A program made the translations under genes and the position numbers. The notes beneath the pieces were generated by a model. The model searched no databases. It saw only the letters and a list, made by a program, of their open reading frames with translations, and had not been told where the DNA came from. This document shows, piece after piece, positions 44,621 to 53,734 of a stretch of DNA of 64,000 nt (the first letter of the stretch is position 1; each line of letters begins with the position of its first letter). The stretch is from Salinicola sp. (lineage in GTDB: Bacteria; Pseudomonadota; Gammaproteobacteria; Pseudomonadales; Halomonadaceae), in NCBI GenBank assembly GCA_002695065.1, contig NZNW01000132.1:1-64000 (forward strand). The letters are read 5' to 3'.

Positions 44621-46699
44621 CTAGACCTGCCCGTACCTGCCGGCTTCGTCGCCCAGCCAGCGGCGGATCAGCGGCGTCGCGGCGTCGGGGGCTTCTTCCA
44701 GCAGCGCCTGGGCCAGCGCGGTGACGGTATCGAGCAGGTCGCGATCGCGCTCCAGGTCGGCGATCTTCATCTGCGCCAGGCCGGTCTGGCGGGTGCCGAG
44801 CACCTCGCCGGGGCCGCGCAGTTCGAGATCCTTCTCCGCCACCTTGAAGCCATCGGTGGTATCGCGCAGGATGCCGAGCCGCTGGCGGGAGTGGTTCGAC
44901 AGCGGCGGGTGATAGAGCAGCACGCAGTAGCTGTCGACACGCCCGCGACCGACCCGGCCGCGCAGCTGATGCAGCTGGGAGAGCCCCAGCCGCTCCGGGT
45001 TCTCGATGATCATCAGGCTGGCGTTGGGCACGTCGACGCCGACCTCGATCACCGTGGTCGCCACCAGCAGATCCAGCTCGCCCTGCTTGAAGGCATCCAT
45101 CACGTCGGCCTTTTCCTGCGCCTTCATGCGGCCGTGAACCAGTCCCACGTTGAGCTCCGGCAGCGCTTCCACCAGCGTGTCGCGGGTCACCTCCGCCGCC
45201 TGGCAGGTGAGCGCTTCCGACTCCTCGATCAGGGTGCAGACCCAGTAGGCCTGGCGGCCCTCGGCGCAGGCGTTGCGGATACGCTGGATCACCTCCGGGC
45301 GACGCTCGTCGGGGACGGCAACGGTGTGCACCGGGGTGCGTCCGGGCGGCAGTTCGTCGATCACCGAGAGATCGAGGTCGGCGTAGGCGCTCATCGCCAG
45401 GGTGCGCGGGATCGGCGTGGCGGTCATGATCAGCTGGTGCGGCGTCAGGCCACCGGATTCGCCTTTCTGGCGCAGCGCCAGGCGCTGGTGAACGCCGAAG
45501 CGGTGCTGCTCGTCGATCACCGCCAGCCCCAGCCGATGGAAAGTCACGTCGTCCTGGAACAGCGCATGCGTCCCCACGGCGACCTGCACGCGACCGTCGG
45601 CGATGGCCGCCTTGGTGTCCAGGCGCGCCTTGCCCTTGAGCTTGCCGGCCAGCCAGCCCACCTCGATCCCCAGCGGTTCGAGCCAGGCCCGGAACTGGCG
45701 GAAGTGCTGCTCGGCGAGGATCTCGGTGGGCGCCATCACCGCCGCCTGGCAGTCGCCGGCAATGGCGTTCAGTACCGCCATGGCGGCGACCACGGTCTTG
45801 CCCGAGCCGACATCGCCCTGCACCAGCCTCAGCATCGGTACCTCCCGCTCCAGGTCGCGTCCGATCTCCTCCAGCACGCGGCGCTGCGCCTGGGTCAGCG
45901 AGAACGGTAGCTGGGTCAGGAAGCGCGCCTGCAGATTGCTGGCGGCGGCGAGCCGGGGGGCACCATCGGCCTGAATCCGCAGGCGGACCTGGCGCAGGCT
46001 CAACTGATGGGCCAGCAGCTCTTCCAGGGCCAGTCGTCGCTGGGCGGGGTGACGGCCGTCGGCCAGACGCTCCTGGGGGGCATCGGGCGGTGGCTCGTGG
46101 AGATAGCGCAGCGATTCGATCAGCCCCGGCAGGCGAAAACGCCCGCGCAGCGGTTCGGGAATCCACTCCGGCAGGCTCTCGGGGGCTGCCGCCAGTCGCT
46201 TCAGCGCCTGCTGGATCAGGGCGCGCAGGCGCGGTTGTGCCAGACCCTCGGTGGCGGGATAGATCGGCGTCAGGTGTTCGTCCACCGGCGTGGCGTCGGA
46301 CTGGATCAGGCGATATTCCGGATGATAGATCTCGAGCCCGGTGCTGCCGGCGCGGGCTTCGCCGAAGCAGCGCACCTGCACGCCCTTGACGAACTGCTGC
46401 TGCTGGGCCGGCGAGAAGTGGAAGAAGCGCAGGCTGAGAATGCCGGAGCCATCCTTGAGCCGGACCAGCAGGCTGCGGCGACGGCCGCGGACGACCTCGG
46501 CGGCGCTCACCTCGCCCTCCACCACCGCCTCGGTGCCGGCGCGCAGGGTGCCGATGGGGGTGATCCGGGTACGATCCTGGTAGCGCAGCGGCAGATGGAA
46601 CAGCAGGTCGGCGACCTGCTCGATGCCCAGCCTGGCCAGTTTCCCGGCCAGCGCCTCGCCGACGCCGGAGAGGTCGGTGACGGGTTCGTCGAGGCTCAT
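44621..46699 (-). CDS. recG: ATP-dependent DNA helicase RecG
   Basis: RecG remodels stalled forks and Holliday junctions. The 692-residue protein has an N-terminal wedge/OB region (VTDLSGVGEALAGKLARLGI, residues 7-26), Walker A GDVGSGKTVVAAMA, DEQHRFGV, TATPIPRTLA and the C-terminal helicase motifs VATTVIEVGVDVPNA and QLRGRVGRG. Length equals the E. coli protein (693). It overlaps oxyR by 4 bases (ATGA) and follows it in the same transcript, as in Pseudomonas. Confidence 0.96.
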   Translation of the reverse strand: MSLDEPVTDLSGVGEALAGKLARLGIEQVADLLFHLPLRYQDRTRITPIGTLRAGTEAVVEGEVSAAEVVRGRRRSLLVRLKDGSGILSLRFFHFSPAQQQQFVKGVQVRCFGEARAGSTGLEIYHPEYRLIQSDATPVDEHLTPIYPATEGLAQPRLRALIQQALKRLAAAPESLPEWIPEPLRGRFRLPGLIESLRYLHEPPPDAPQERLADGRHPAQRRLALEELLAHQLSLRQVRLRIQADGAPRLAAASNLQARFLTQLPFSLTQAQRRVLEEIGRDLEREVPMLRLVQGDVGSGKTVVAAMAVLNAIAGDCQAAVMAPTEILAEQHFRQFRAWLEPLGIEVGWLAGKLKGKARLDTKAAIADGRVQVAVGTHALFQDDVTFHRLGLAVIDEQHRFGVHQRLALRQKGESGGLTPHQLIMTATPIPRTLAMSAYADLDLSVIDELPPGRTPVHTVAVPDERRPEVIQRIRNACAEGRQAYWVCTLIEESEALTCQAAEVTRDTLVEALPELNVGLVHGRMKAQEKADVMDAFKQGELDLLVATTVIEVGVDVPNASLMIIENPERLGLSQLHQLRGRVGRGRVDSYCVLLYHPPLSNHSRQRLGILRDTTDGFKVAEKDLELRGPGEVLGTRQTGLAQMKIADLERDRDLLDTVTALAQALLEEAPDAATPLIRRWLGDEAGRYGQV

Positions 46700-47616
46700 G
46701 CGGCCTCGACGTCGCTGCCCTGGATTTTATCGATCGCCTGGATCAGGGCATCGATCGCCTTGGGTCGCGGGAAGCTGGCACGCCACGCCAGTGCGACACT
46801 GCGCGTCGGGACGTCGCCCTTGAACGGGCGGCTCTCCAGCAGCCCGCCTTCGTAATGACCGGTGCCGATCGCCAACTTGGGCAGCACCGTGATGCCAAGC
46901 CCGGAAGCGACCATGTGGCGAATGGTCTCCAGCGAGCCGCCCTCGGCAATCAGGGTGTTCGAGGGATTGTTGAGCTGCGCGCTGATCGCCGGGCACGCCT
47001 CCAGAATCTGGTCGCGGAAACAGTGGCCCTCGCCGAGCAGCAGCAGGCGTTCGGTGAGCAGGTCCTCCTTGTCGATCGCCGCCTTCTCCGTCCACGGATG
47101 GCCGGCCGGCAGCAGCACCTCGAACGGCTCCTCGTAGAGCGTCTTGGTGACCACGTCGGGCTCGTTGAAGGGTAGCGCCACGAAGATCGCATCGAGCTCG
47201 CCGTTGCGCAGCTTGCGCCGCAGCACGCCGGTGAAACTCTCCTCGATATAGAGCGGCATCTGCGGCGCGATGCGCGACAGCGCCGGGATCAGGTGCGGGA
47301 ACAGGTAAGGGCCGATGGTATAGATGGCGCCGATTCGCAGCGGGCTGATCAACTGGTCCTTGCCCTCGGTGGCCATCTCCCGGATCAATGTCGCCTGCTC
47401 CAGCACGCGGTGGGCCTGTTCGACGATTCGCTCGCCCAGCGGGGTGACCTGAACGGTGGATTTGGAGCGCTCGAACAGGGCGATGCCGAGTTCGTCCTCG
47501 AGTTTCTTGACGGCCACCGACAGCGTTGGCTGAGAGACGAAGCAGCGTTCGGCGGCGCGGCCGAAATGGCGCTCCTGGGCCAAGGTTACGATGTAGCGGA
47601 GTTCTGTTAGAGTCAT
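46696..47616 (-). CDS. oxyR: Hydrogen peroxide-sensing regulator OxyR
   Basis: This 306-residue LysR-family activator has the N-terminal winged helix (FGRAAERCFVSQPTLSVAVKKLEDELG, in part) and the redox pair of cysteines in GEGHCFRDQILEAC at about residues 198 and 207, equal to C199/C208 of E. coli. Oxidation to a disulfide activates peroxide-defence genes. It is upstream of recG in one operon. Its own upstream region (47617-47752) is shared with the divergent reductase gene. Confidence 0.95.
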   Translation of the reverse strand: MTLTELRYIVTLAQERHFGRAAERCFVSQPTLSVAVKKLEDELGIALFERSKSTVQVTPLGERIVEQAHRVLEQATLIREMATEGKDQLISPLRIGAIYTIGPYLFPHLIPALSRIAPQMPLYIEESFTGVLRRKLRNGELDAIFVALPFNEPDVVTKTLYEEPFEVLLPAGHPWTEKAAIDKEDLLTERLLLLGEGHCFRDQILEACPAISAQLNNPSNTLIAEGGSLETIRHMVASGLGITVLPKLAIGTGHYEGGLLESRPFKGDVPTRSVALAWRASFPRPKAIDALIQAIDKIQGSDVEAA

Positions 47617-47752
47617 TGGCTGGGACCGAAAGGCTCCCTGTCAGCGCGATTTGGCAAGTGAACAGCGGTACGCAATTCTCGTGGTCACGCTCGTGCGTGC
47701 GCGTCCTCAGGGACGAATCATCAAGGACGTTTTACCAAGAGGCTAGGGAAAG

Positions 47753-48631
47753 GTGAAGAAAACAACGCTAATTCTCGGCTGTGGCGATATTGGCACTCAG
47801 CTCGGGAAGCAGTTGATCGACGCCGGTCATCGCGTGATCGGCGCGCGGCGCAATGTCGGGGCGCTGGACGGAACCGGTATCGAGGCGGTGGCGCTGGACG
47901 TCACCGACGAAGCGGCGCTGGCGGCGCTGCCGGATGCCGACATCATCGTCTACGCCGTCACCGCGGACCGGTTCGAGGAGTCGGCCTACGAGACGGCGTA
48001 TCCGACGGGCCTGAAAGCGGTCCTCGAAACCTTCGGGGCCCGGGAGAACAAGCCGGAGCGGGTACTCTTCGTCTCCTCGACCAGCGTCTATGCCCAGCAG
48101 GGTGGCGAGGAGGTCGACGAGAGCTCGGAAACCGATCCGCACGGTTTCTCCGGCACGCTGATGCGCGAGGCCGAGCAGGCACTGCTCGCGCACGATCTGC
48201 CCGGCACGGCGGTGCGTTTCTCGGGCATCTACGGCCCGGGGCGCGATCGCCTGATTCGCCAGGTGAGCGAAGGCCGGATCGCGGCCTCGAACCCGCCGAT
48301 GTACTCCAACCGTATCCATCGCGACGACTGTGCAGGGGTCATCGCGCACCTGATTCAACTGTCGTTGGAGGGCAAGCCGCTGGAGCCTGTCTATCTGGCC
48401 AGCGACTGCGACTCGGCGCCGCTGCACGAAGTGATGGCCTGGATCGCCAAGCGGCTCAAGGTCGAGACGCCGGACGTGATCCAGTCGCCGTTGCGGCGTC
48501 GCTCGAGCAAGCGCTGCAACAACCGGCGTCTGCTCGATTCCGGTTACACGTTCCGCTATCCCACCTTCCGCGAAGGTTACGAAGACGTGCTCCAGCAGGG
48601 CGGCTTTCTGTCGGCCAAGGAAAAAGCCTGA
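47753..48631 (+). CDS. NAD-dependent epimerase/SDR family oxidoreductase (YeeZ-like)
   Basis: This 292-residue protein begins at GTG with MKKTTLILGCGDIGTQLGKQL, an extended-SDR Rossmann motif. The usual catalytic Ser/Thr, Tyr-x3-Lys set is altered (VSSTSVYAQQGG without a following lysine at the usual place), as in the YeeZ group, whose substrate is unknown. GIYGPGRDRLIRQV and NRIHRDDCAG are conserved. GGGAAAG precedes the start. A terminator follows at 48719. Confidence 0.8.
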   Translation: MKKTTLILGCGDIGTQLGKQLIDAGHRVIGARRNVGALDGTGIEAVALDVTDEAALAALPDADIIVYAVTADRFEESAYETAYPTGLKAVLETFGARENKPERVLFVSSTSVYAQQGGEEVDESSETDPHGFSGTLMREAEQALLAHDLPGTAVRFSGIYGPGRDRLIRQVSEGRIAASNPPMYSNRIHRDDCAGVIAHLIQLSLEGKPLEPVYLASDCDSAPLHEVMAWIAKRLKVETPDVIQSPLRRRSSKRCNNRRLLDSGYTFRYPTFREGYEDVLQQGGFLSAKEKA

Positions 48632-48718
48632 CGATCATTCGCGATCCGGCATGACGCTTTGGCGACAATTTCGTGTCCACTCGATGACACGTTTTCTCAA
48701 CCCACTGAAATATTTGAT

Positions 48719-48741
48719 AAAGCGCCTTCGGGCGCTTTTTT
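48719..48741 (+). terminator. Intrinsic terminator after the YeeZ-like gene
   Basis: AAAGCGCC-TTCG-GGCGCTTT (48719-48738) is a perfect 8-bp stem with a stable TTCG tetraloop followed by more T residues. It separates the reductase gene from the phn operon. Confidence 0.9.
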
Positions 48742-48888
48742 GATTGCCCGCGCTGCCGCCCGACCTGTCATCGTTTCTTAATTGTCTAGATAAATAACCG
48801 TCACACGACGTCGCCAGACTGTGTTCAACATTCTGGGCCAGGGGGTCATGATCCGACTCGCGGCCCGACACTTTCCGGGACGAATCGC

Positions 48889-49713
48889 ATGACTGCCATC
48901 GTTAGCGTCGAACGGCTCGACAAATCCTTCGGTCCCCATGCGGCCCTGCGCGAGATCGGTTTCGAGATCCATGCCGGCGAGCTGGTCACCCTGATCGGAC
49001 CGTCGGGATCGGGCAAGTCGACCCTGTTGCGCCACCTCATCGGATTGACCCGCGCCGACCGCCGGTCGCACAGCCATGTTCGGGTGCTGGATCGCGACGT
49101 CCAGCACGGCGGGCGTCTGCTCGGCGCCAGCCGCGAACAGCGCCGCCGCTGCGGCTACATCTTCCAGCAGTTCAACCTCGCCGGTCGGTTGAGCGTCATG
49201 ACCAATGTATTGATCGGTCACCTCGGCGCGATGCCGCGCTGGCGGGCGCTGACCGGGCGCTTCACCCAGCAGGAGCGGGATCTGGCGCTACGGGCGCTGG
49301 AGCGCGTCGGCATCGTCGGACTGGCCCATCAGCGCGCCAACACGCTGTCGGGCGGCCAGATGCAGCGCGTCGCCATCGCCCGGGCGCTGGTGCAGGAGGC
49401 GGAAGTGATCTTCGCCGACGAGCCGATCGCCTCCCTCGATCCGCGCAGTGCCCGCGAGGTGATGGAGATCCTGCAGCGGATCAATCGCGAGGATGGCCGC
49501 ACCATCGTCGTCACCCTGCATCAGGTCGACGTTGCCCGCCGCTACTGCCGCCGCGCCATCGCACTGAAGCAGGGCCGCCTCTACTACGACGGGCCGATCG
49601 CGGGTCTCACCGACGCTCGCCTGCAGGCGCTCTACGAGAACGCCGGTCTCGACGAGCTCGAGTCCCGCCAGCCCGATCACCGGATCGCGACGCCGCTGCA
49701 CGCGGTGGGCTGA
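48889..49713 (+). CDS. phnC: Phosphonate ABC transporter ATP-binding protein PhnC
   Basis: This 274-residue ATPase has Walker [15 protein letters not shown] (about residues 38-51), signature [16 protein letters not shown] and Walker [13 protein letters not shown]. It powers import of phosphonates through PhnE using the binding protein PhnD. It is the first gene of the carbon-phosphorus lyase region. A single Pho half-site (CTGTCAT, 48765-48771) lies 118 bases upstream, but the second half is poor. Confidence 0.94.
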   Translation: MTAIVSVERLDKSFGPHAALREIGFEIHAGELVTLIGPSGSGKSTLLRHLIGLTRADRRSHSHVRVLDRDVQHGGRLLGASREQRRRCGYIFQQFNLAGRLSVMTNVLIGHLGAMPRWRALTGRFTQQERDLALRALERVGIVGLAHQRANTLSGGQMQRVAIARALVQEAEVIFADEPIASLDPRSAREVMEILQRINREDGRTIVVTLHQVDVARRYCRRAIALKQGRLYYDGPIAGLTDARLQALYENAGLDELESRQPDHRIATPLHAVG

Positions 49714-49803
49714 TCCGGGCGCACGCTCGACCGCTGACCATCGATTCGTTGCCACAGATCTATCACCAACGATCCATCATCAACGACACTTCAAGGAAAC
49801 GAC

Positions 49804-50850
49804 ATGATCTCATCCCTCTTGCGCCGCACGGCCCTGCCGCTGATCGCCGGGCTCGGCCTGCTCGGCGGCACGCTCGCCATGAGTTCCGCCCAGGCCGCCG
49901 ACGAGCCGCTGCGCTTCGGCATCATCTCCACCGAGTCGAGTTCCAACCAGTCGACCCAGTGGCAGCCATTCCTGGACGACATGTCCGACGCCTTGGGCGT
50001 CAAGGTCGAGCCGTTCTTCGCCACCGACTACGCCGCGGTGATCCAGGCGATGCGTTTCGACAAGATCGATCTGGCCTGGTACGGCAACAAGTCGGCGATG
50101 GAAGCGGTCGATCGCGCCGGCGGCGAGATCTTCGCCCAGACCGTCGCCGCCAACGGTGCGCCGGGTTACTGGAGCCTGATGATCGTCAACAAGGACAGCC
50201 CCTACAACACGGTTGAAGACGTGCTGGCGCACGCCGACGAGCTGACCTTCGGCAACGGCGACCCCAACTCCACCTCGGGCTACCTGGTGCCGGGCTACTA
50301 CGTCTTCGCCAAGAATCACGTCGATCCCAACACCGCGTTCAAGCGCACGCTCAACGCCAACCACGAGACCAATGCGCTGACCGTGGCCAACGGCCAGGTC
50401 GACGTCGCCACCTTCAATACCGAGAGCATGGAGCGTCTCGAACTCACCCATCCCGACAAGGCCGCCCAGCTCAAGGTGATCTGGAAGTCGCCGCTGATCC
50501 CCTCCGACCCGCTGGTCTGGCGCACCAATCTGCCGCAGCAGACCAAGGACGAGCTGCGCCAGTTCTTCCTCAGCTACGGCGATACCGACAAGCAGAAAAA
50601 GATCCTCGAACCGCTGCAGTGGTCCGGCTTCGCCGCTTCCGACAACGACCAGCTGCTGCCGATCCGTCAGCTGGCGCTGTTCAAGCAGCGCGCCCAGGTC
50701 GCCGCCGACGATTCCCTCGATGCCGACGACAAGCAGAAGCAACTCGCCGATCTCGATGCGCGTCTCGAGTCGCTGAACCAGCGCATGGACGCTCGTGAAG
50801 CCGCCCAGGCCAAAAAGGCCGGCAACACCACGGCGATGGCGACTCAGTAA
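49804..50850 (+). CDS. phnD: Phosphonate-binding periplasmic protein PhnD
   Basis: This 348-residue protein has a signal peptide (residues 1-31, ending SSAQA-A) and a mature type 2 binding-protein fold. The ligand-binding stretch includes TESSSNQ, SGYLVPGYYVF and the aromatic/charged residues typical of PhnD (DLAWYGNKSA). It binds 2-aminoethylphosphonate and related compounds in the periplasm. The last part (about 300-348) is a charged helical tail. Its stop codon lies in a 15-bp duplication. Confidence 0.94.
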   Translation: MISSLLRRTALPLIAGLGLLGGTLAMSSAQAADEPLRFGIISTESSSNQSTQWQPFLDDMSDALGVKVEPFFATDYAAVIQAMRFDKIDLAWYGNKSAMEAVDRAGGEIFAQTVAANGAPGYWSLMIVNKDSPYNTVEDVLAHADELTFGNGDPNSTSGYLVPGYYVFAKNHVDPNTAFKRTLNANHETNALTVANGQVDVATFNTESMERLELTHPDKAAQLKVIWKSPLIPSDPLVWRTNLPQQTKDELRQFFLSYGDTDKQKKILEPLQWSGFAASDNDQLLPIRQLALFKQRAQVAADDSLDADDKQKQLADLDARLESLNQRMDAREAAQAKKAGNTTAMATQ

Positions 50851-50875
50851 GTCAAGAAAGAGTAAGTCAAGAAAG
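50846..50875 (+). repeat. Exact 15-bp tandem duplication over the phnD stop codon
   Basis: AGTAAGTCAAGAAAG occurs at 50846-50860 and again at 50861-50875. The TAA at 50848-50850 is the phnD stop; the second copy carries a second TAA in another frame position. It looks like a recent slippage duplication. Confidence 0.9.
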
Positions 50876-50964
50876 CGCTTTCTGAACACGAGTCTCTGAC
50901 AGGCCGGGGCGGCATCCACGCCGCCCCCTTGCCATCTTCATGATCGATGCAGCGGAGTCCATGC

Positions 50965-51756
50965 ATGACCACTTCCACACTCGATGCGCGAGCCCGATCG
51001 GGTAAACGCAACTGGACCACACTGCTGGGCTGGGCGATCGCCGTCATTGTTCTGGGCTGGGCCTGGCAGGGCGCCGAGATGGCCCCGAGCCTGCTGTTCC
51101 AGAACGCCGGCAACATGGCGACCCTGGCCGCCGACTTCGTGCCGCCCACTTTCGGCAGCCTCGATCACTACATCGATCAGATGCTGGTCACCATCCAGAT
51201 CGCCATCTGGGGCACGCTGCTGGCGGTGCTGTTCGCGATCCCCTTCGGTCTGCTCTCGTCGGACAACCTGGCGCCGTGGTGGATCAACCAGCCGGTGCGG
51301 CGGCTGATGGATGCCTGCCGCGCGATCAACGAGCTGGTCTTCGCGATGCTGTTCGTGGTCGCAGTCGGCCTGGGCCCATTTGCCGGCACCATGGCGCTGT
51401 TCGTCCACACCACCGGCGTGCTCGCCAAGCTGTTCTCGGAAGCGGTGGAAGCCACCGATGCCGGGCCGATGGAGGGCGTTCGCGTCACCGGTGCCGGGCG
51501 CCTGGAAGAGATCATCTTCGGCCTGATCCCCCAGGTTCTGCCGCTGTGGATCTCGGTCAGCCTCTATCGCTTCGAATCCAACATCCGCTCCGCCACGGTG
51601 CTCGGCATGGTCGGCGGCGGCGGTATCGGCGTCTCGCTGTGGGAGACCATGCGCGGGTTTCAGTACACCGAGACCGCCACGATCATGCTGGTGATCATCG
51701 TTGCCGTGACGCTGTTGGACATGGCGTCGCAGCGTGTTCGCAAGCGTTTCATCTGA
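50965..51756 (+). CDS. phnE: Phosphonate ABC transporter permease PhnE
   Basis: This 263-residue membrane protein has about six helices and the permease EAA-type loop ([28 protein letters not shown], in part residues 165-185). It forms the channel of the phosphonate importer with PhnC. The ATG 50965 has GGAG 9 bases upstream and is preferred over an in-frame start 18 bases earlier. An intrinsic terminator follows immediately. Confidence 0.93.
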   Translation: MTTSTLDARARSGKRNWTTLLGWAIAVIVLGWAWQGAEMAPSLLFQNAGNMATLAADFVPPTFGSLDHYIDQMLVTIQIAIWGTLLAVLFAIPFGLLSSDNLAPWWINQPVRRLMDACRAINELVFAMLFVVAVGLGPFAGTMALFVHTTGVLAKLFSEAVEATDAGPMEGVRVTGAGRLEEIIFGLIPQVLPLWISVSLYRFESNIRSATVLGMVGGGGIGVSLWETMRGFQYTETATIMLVIIVAVTLLDMASQRVRKRFI

Positions 51757-51757
51757 T

Positions 51758-51780
51758 GCCGGGGCTTTCCCGGCTTTTTT
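51758..51780 (+). terminator. Intrinsic terminator between phnE and phnF
   Basis: GCCGGG-GCTTT-CCCGGC (51758-51774) is followed by six T residues (51775-51780). It starts 1 base after the phnE stop and ends 7 bases before the phnF start, so it would separate transport genes from the catabolic genes or work as an attenuator. Confidence 0.85.
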
Positions 51781-51787
51781 GGGCCTG

Positions 51788-52603
51788 ATGATGTCTAGAC
51801 AAATCCTCTCGATACCGCGCTACCGCGAACTGGCCGAAGTGCTGGTCCGCGAGGTCCGTACCGACTACGGCCCCGGCGACCTGCTGCCGACCGAGGCGCA
51901 GCTCGCCAAGCGCTTCGCGGTCAACCGCCACACGGTACGCCGGGCGCTGGACGAACTGGTCGCCGCCGGGCTGGTGACCCGCCATCAGGGGCGCGGCACC
52001 CAGGTGGTCGACCGGCGGCTCGACTACGCCGTCAGCGCCGGCAGCAAGGTGACCCAGAATCTGGCCAGCCTCGGCCTGCCCTCGAACACCTGCTGTCTCG
52101 AACAGGGGCTGGTGACGCCCCCCGAGGCCATCGCCCAGCGCTTCGGGCGCTCCGCCAGCGAGCCGCTGCTGCGGGTCGACACCGTGCGCACCGTCGACGA
52201 TGCCCCGCTGATGCGACTGCGCCACTGGTTCGATCCCGAGCGGGTACCGGGCTGGCTCGAGCGCTATCGCGGCGGTTCCACCCGCGCCCTGCTGGGCCAG
52301 CATTATGGCTTGCGCCTGCATCGCCGACGGGTACGCATCGATGCCGCCGGCGCCGATCGCGACGACACCCGCTGGCTGCAGTGCCCGCTCAACGCCCCGC
52401 TGCTGGTGATGACCAGCGACAACACCGACGCCGCCGGCGTGCTGGTGGAAGTCTCCGTGGGGCGGGCGCGTGCCGACCGGCTCTCCTATCACATCGATTT
52501 CGATGACGCCGTGGGCCGGGATTTCGACGAAGCCGCTGGCCGTCATCGCGACGCCGCCGGCGACCCTTCCGATCTTTTTCCATCCGACGAGGACGACGCA
52601 TGA
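51788..52603 (+). CDS. phnF: GntR/UTRA-family regulator PhnF
   Basis: This 271-residue protein has a winged helix (YGPGDLLPTEAQLAKRFAVNRHTVRRALDELVAAGLV, in part) and a UTRA effector domain (about 100-240). PhnF is a regulator found in many phn operons. Two ATG codons in tandem (51788, 51791) are possible starts. There is no clear ribosome-binding site because the terminator hairpin occupies that space. The tail (about 245-271) is acidic. Its stop overlaps phnG (ATGA). Confidence 0.9.
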   Translation: MMSRQILSIPRYRELAEVLVREVRTDYGPGDLLPTEAQLAKRFAVNRHTVRRALDELVAAGLVTRHQGRGTQVVDRRLDYAVSAGSKVTQNLASLGLPSNTCCLEQGLVTPPEAIAQRFGRSASEPLLRVDTVRTVDDAPLMRLRHWFDPERVPGWLERYRGGSTRALLGQHYGLRLHRRRVRIDAAGADRDDTRWLQCPLNAPLLVMTSDNTDAAGVLVEVSVGRARADRLSYHIDFDDAVGRDFDEAAGRHRDAAGDPSDLFPSDEDDA

Positions 52604-53052
52604 CCCACACCCCTCGAGGAGCCCGTCAGCGCTTGCTGGCGCTCTCCTCCCGTCAGCACATCGAGGCCCGCTGGGGCGCACTGGGCGCGTGGCTCGGCGA
52701 TTTCCCCACGCACCGCTGCGTCCGCGGTCCGGAGACCGGCATGGCGATGCTCAAGGGGCGTACCGGCGGTACCGGCAACGCCTTCCACCTGGGCGAGATG
52801 ACCCTGACCCGGGCCAGCGTCGCCCTCGACGACGGCACCGTCGGCCACGGCTGGGTGCGCGGTCGCGATCATCGCCACGCCGAACTGATCGCGCTGGCCG
52901 ATGCCGTCGCCCAGCACGCCGAATGGCAGGAAGCACTCGAGACGCAGCTGCTCGCGCCGCTGGCCGAGGAACTGGCCGAGCGCCAGCGCCGTGACGCCGC
53001 CACCGCCGCCGCCACCCGCGTCGACTTCTTCACCCTCGTACGCGGCGAGTGA
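52600..53052 (+). CDS. phnG: Phosphonate C-P lyase subunit PhnG
   Basis: PhnG is one of the four core subunits (PhnGHIJ) of the carbon-phosphorus lyase. The 150-residue protein shows the family motifs GMAMLKGRTGGTGNAFHLGE and VGHGWVRGRDHRHAELIALADA. It is translationally coupled to phnF. Length matches E. coli PhnG (150). With PhnH, PhnI and PhnL it makes ribose 1-phosphonate triphosphate. Confidence 0.94.
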   Translation: MTHTPRGARQRLLALSSRQHIEARWGALGAWLGDFPTHRCVRGPETGMAMLKGRTGGTGNAFHLGEMTLTRASVALDDGTVGHGWVRGRDHRHAELIALADAVAQHAEWQEALETQLLAPLAEELAERQRRDAATAAATRVDFFTLVRGE

Positions 53053-53083
53053 GTACGGGCGAATGACGATGGAGAAAGTGACG

Positions 53084-53734
53084 ATGGACAAAGAAATGAC
53101 AGTCAAGACGGAAATGACGAGGGATCTCGTCTGGCCTGGTCTGGCCGACCCCGCCCACGACAGCCAGCGCCTGTTTCGCCAGATTCTCGGCGCCATGTCC
53201 GAACCGGGCACGCTGACGACGCTGGCCGTGCCGGCACCGCCCCAGGCGGCGCCGAGTGACGCCCTTGGCGCCGCGCTGTGGGGAGTGATACTGACACTCT
53301 GCGATCTCGAGACACGCGTCTGGATCGCCGCCGACCTCGACTCGCCGCCCCTGCGCGAGGCGCTGACCTTCCACACCGGGGCGCGCATCACCGACGACCC
53401 GGCGAACGCCGATTTCGCGCTGCTGACCCATGAATCCTTCGATCCACAGACGCCGTTTGCGCTGGGCAGCGACACCTATCCCGACCGCGGCACCACGCTG
53501 CTGGTCGCCGTGGAGCGACTGGACAACGCCGGGCCCTTGAGTCTCTCCGGGCCTGGCATCGAGACCACCCGCGCACTCGACATCGGCGATTCCCCCGGCT
53601 GCCGGGCGCTGATGGATCGGCTGGCCGCCAACCGCGCCAGTTTCCCGCGGGGTTTGGACATGATCTTCGGCTGCGGCGCGCAGCTGGCGGCAGTGCCCCG
53701 CAGCACGCGCGTCGATTCTCGGGAGGTGAACTGA
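53084..53734 (+). CDS. phnH: Phosphonate C-P lyase subunit PhnH
   Basis: PhnH is a core subunit of the C-P lyase. Motifs RDLVWPGLADPAHDSQRLFRQILGAMSEPG, in part at residues 14-33, and SPGCRALMDRLAANRASFPRG-LDMIFGCG are conserved. Several in-frame ATG codons cluster at the start (53063, 53069, 53084, 53096); 53084 has GGAG 9 bases upstream and is taken here, giving 216 residues. Two Glu/Lys-rich repeats before the homology suggest the N-terminus is variable. The stop overlaps phnI by one base (TGATG). Confidence 0.92.
   Translation: MDKEMTVKTEMTRDLVWPGLADPAHDSQRLFRQILGAMSEPGTLTTLAVPAPPQAAPSDALGAALWGVILTLCDLETRVWIAADLDSPPLREALTFHTGARITDDPANADFALLTHESFDPQTPFALGSDTYPDRGTTLLVAVERLDNAGPLSLSGPGIETTRALDIGDSPGCRALMDRLAANRASFPRGLDMIFGCGAQLAAVPRSTRVDSREVN

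Noticed and set aside
44607-44621. Hairpin GACGC-TGCTT-GCGTC between yccS and recG as a terminator.
   Set aside because: The stem is only 5 bp, with no T-run; too weak to call.
48760-48790. Pho box before phnC.
   Set aside because: Only one good half-site (CTGTCAT) is present; the position 11 bases on reads CTTAAT, so it is not listed as a feature.
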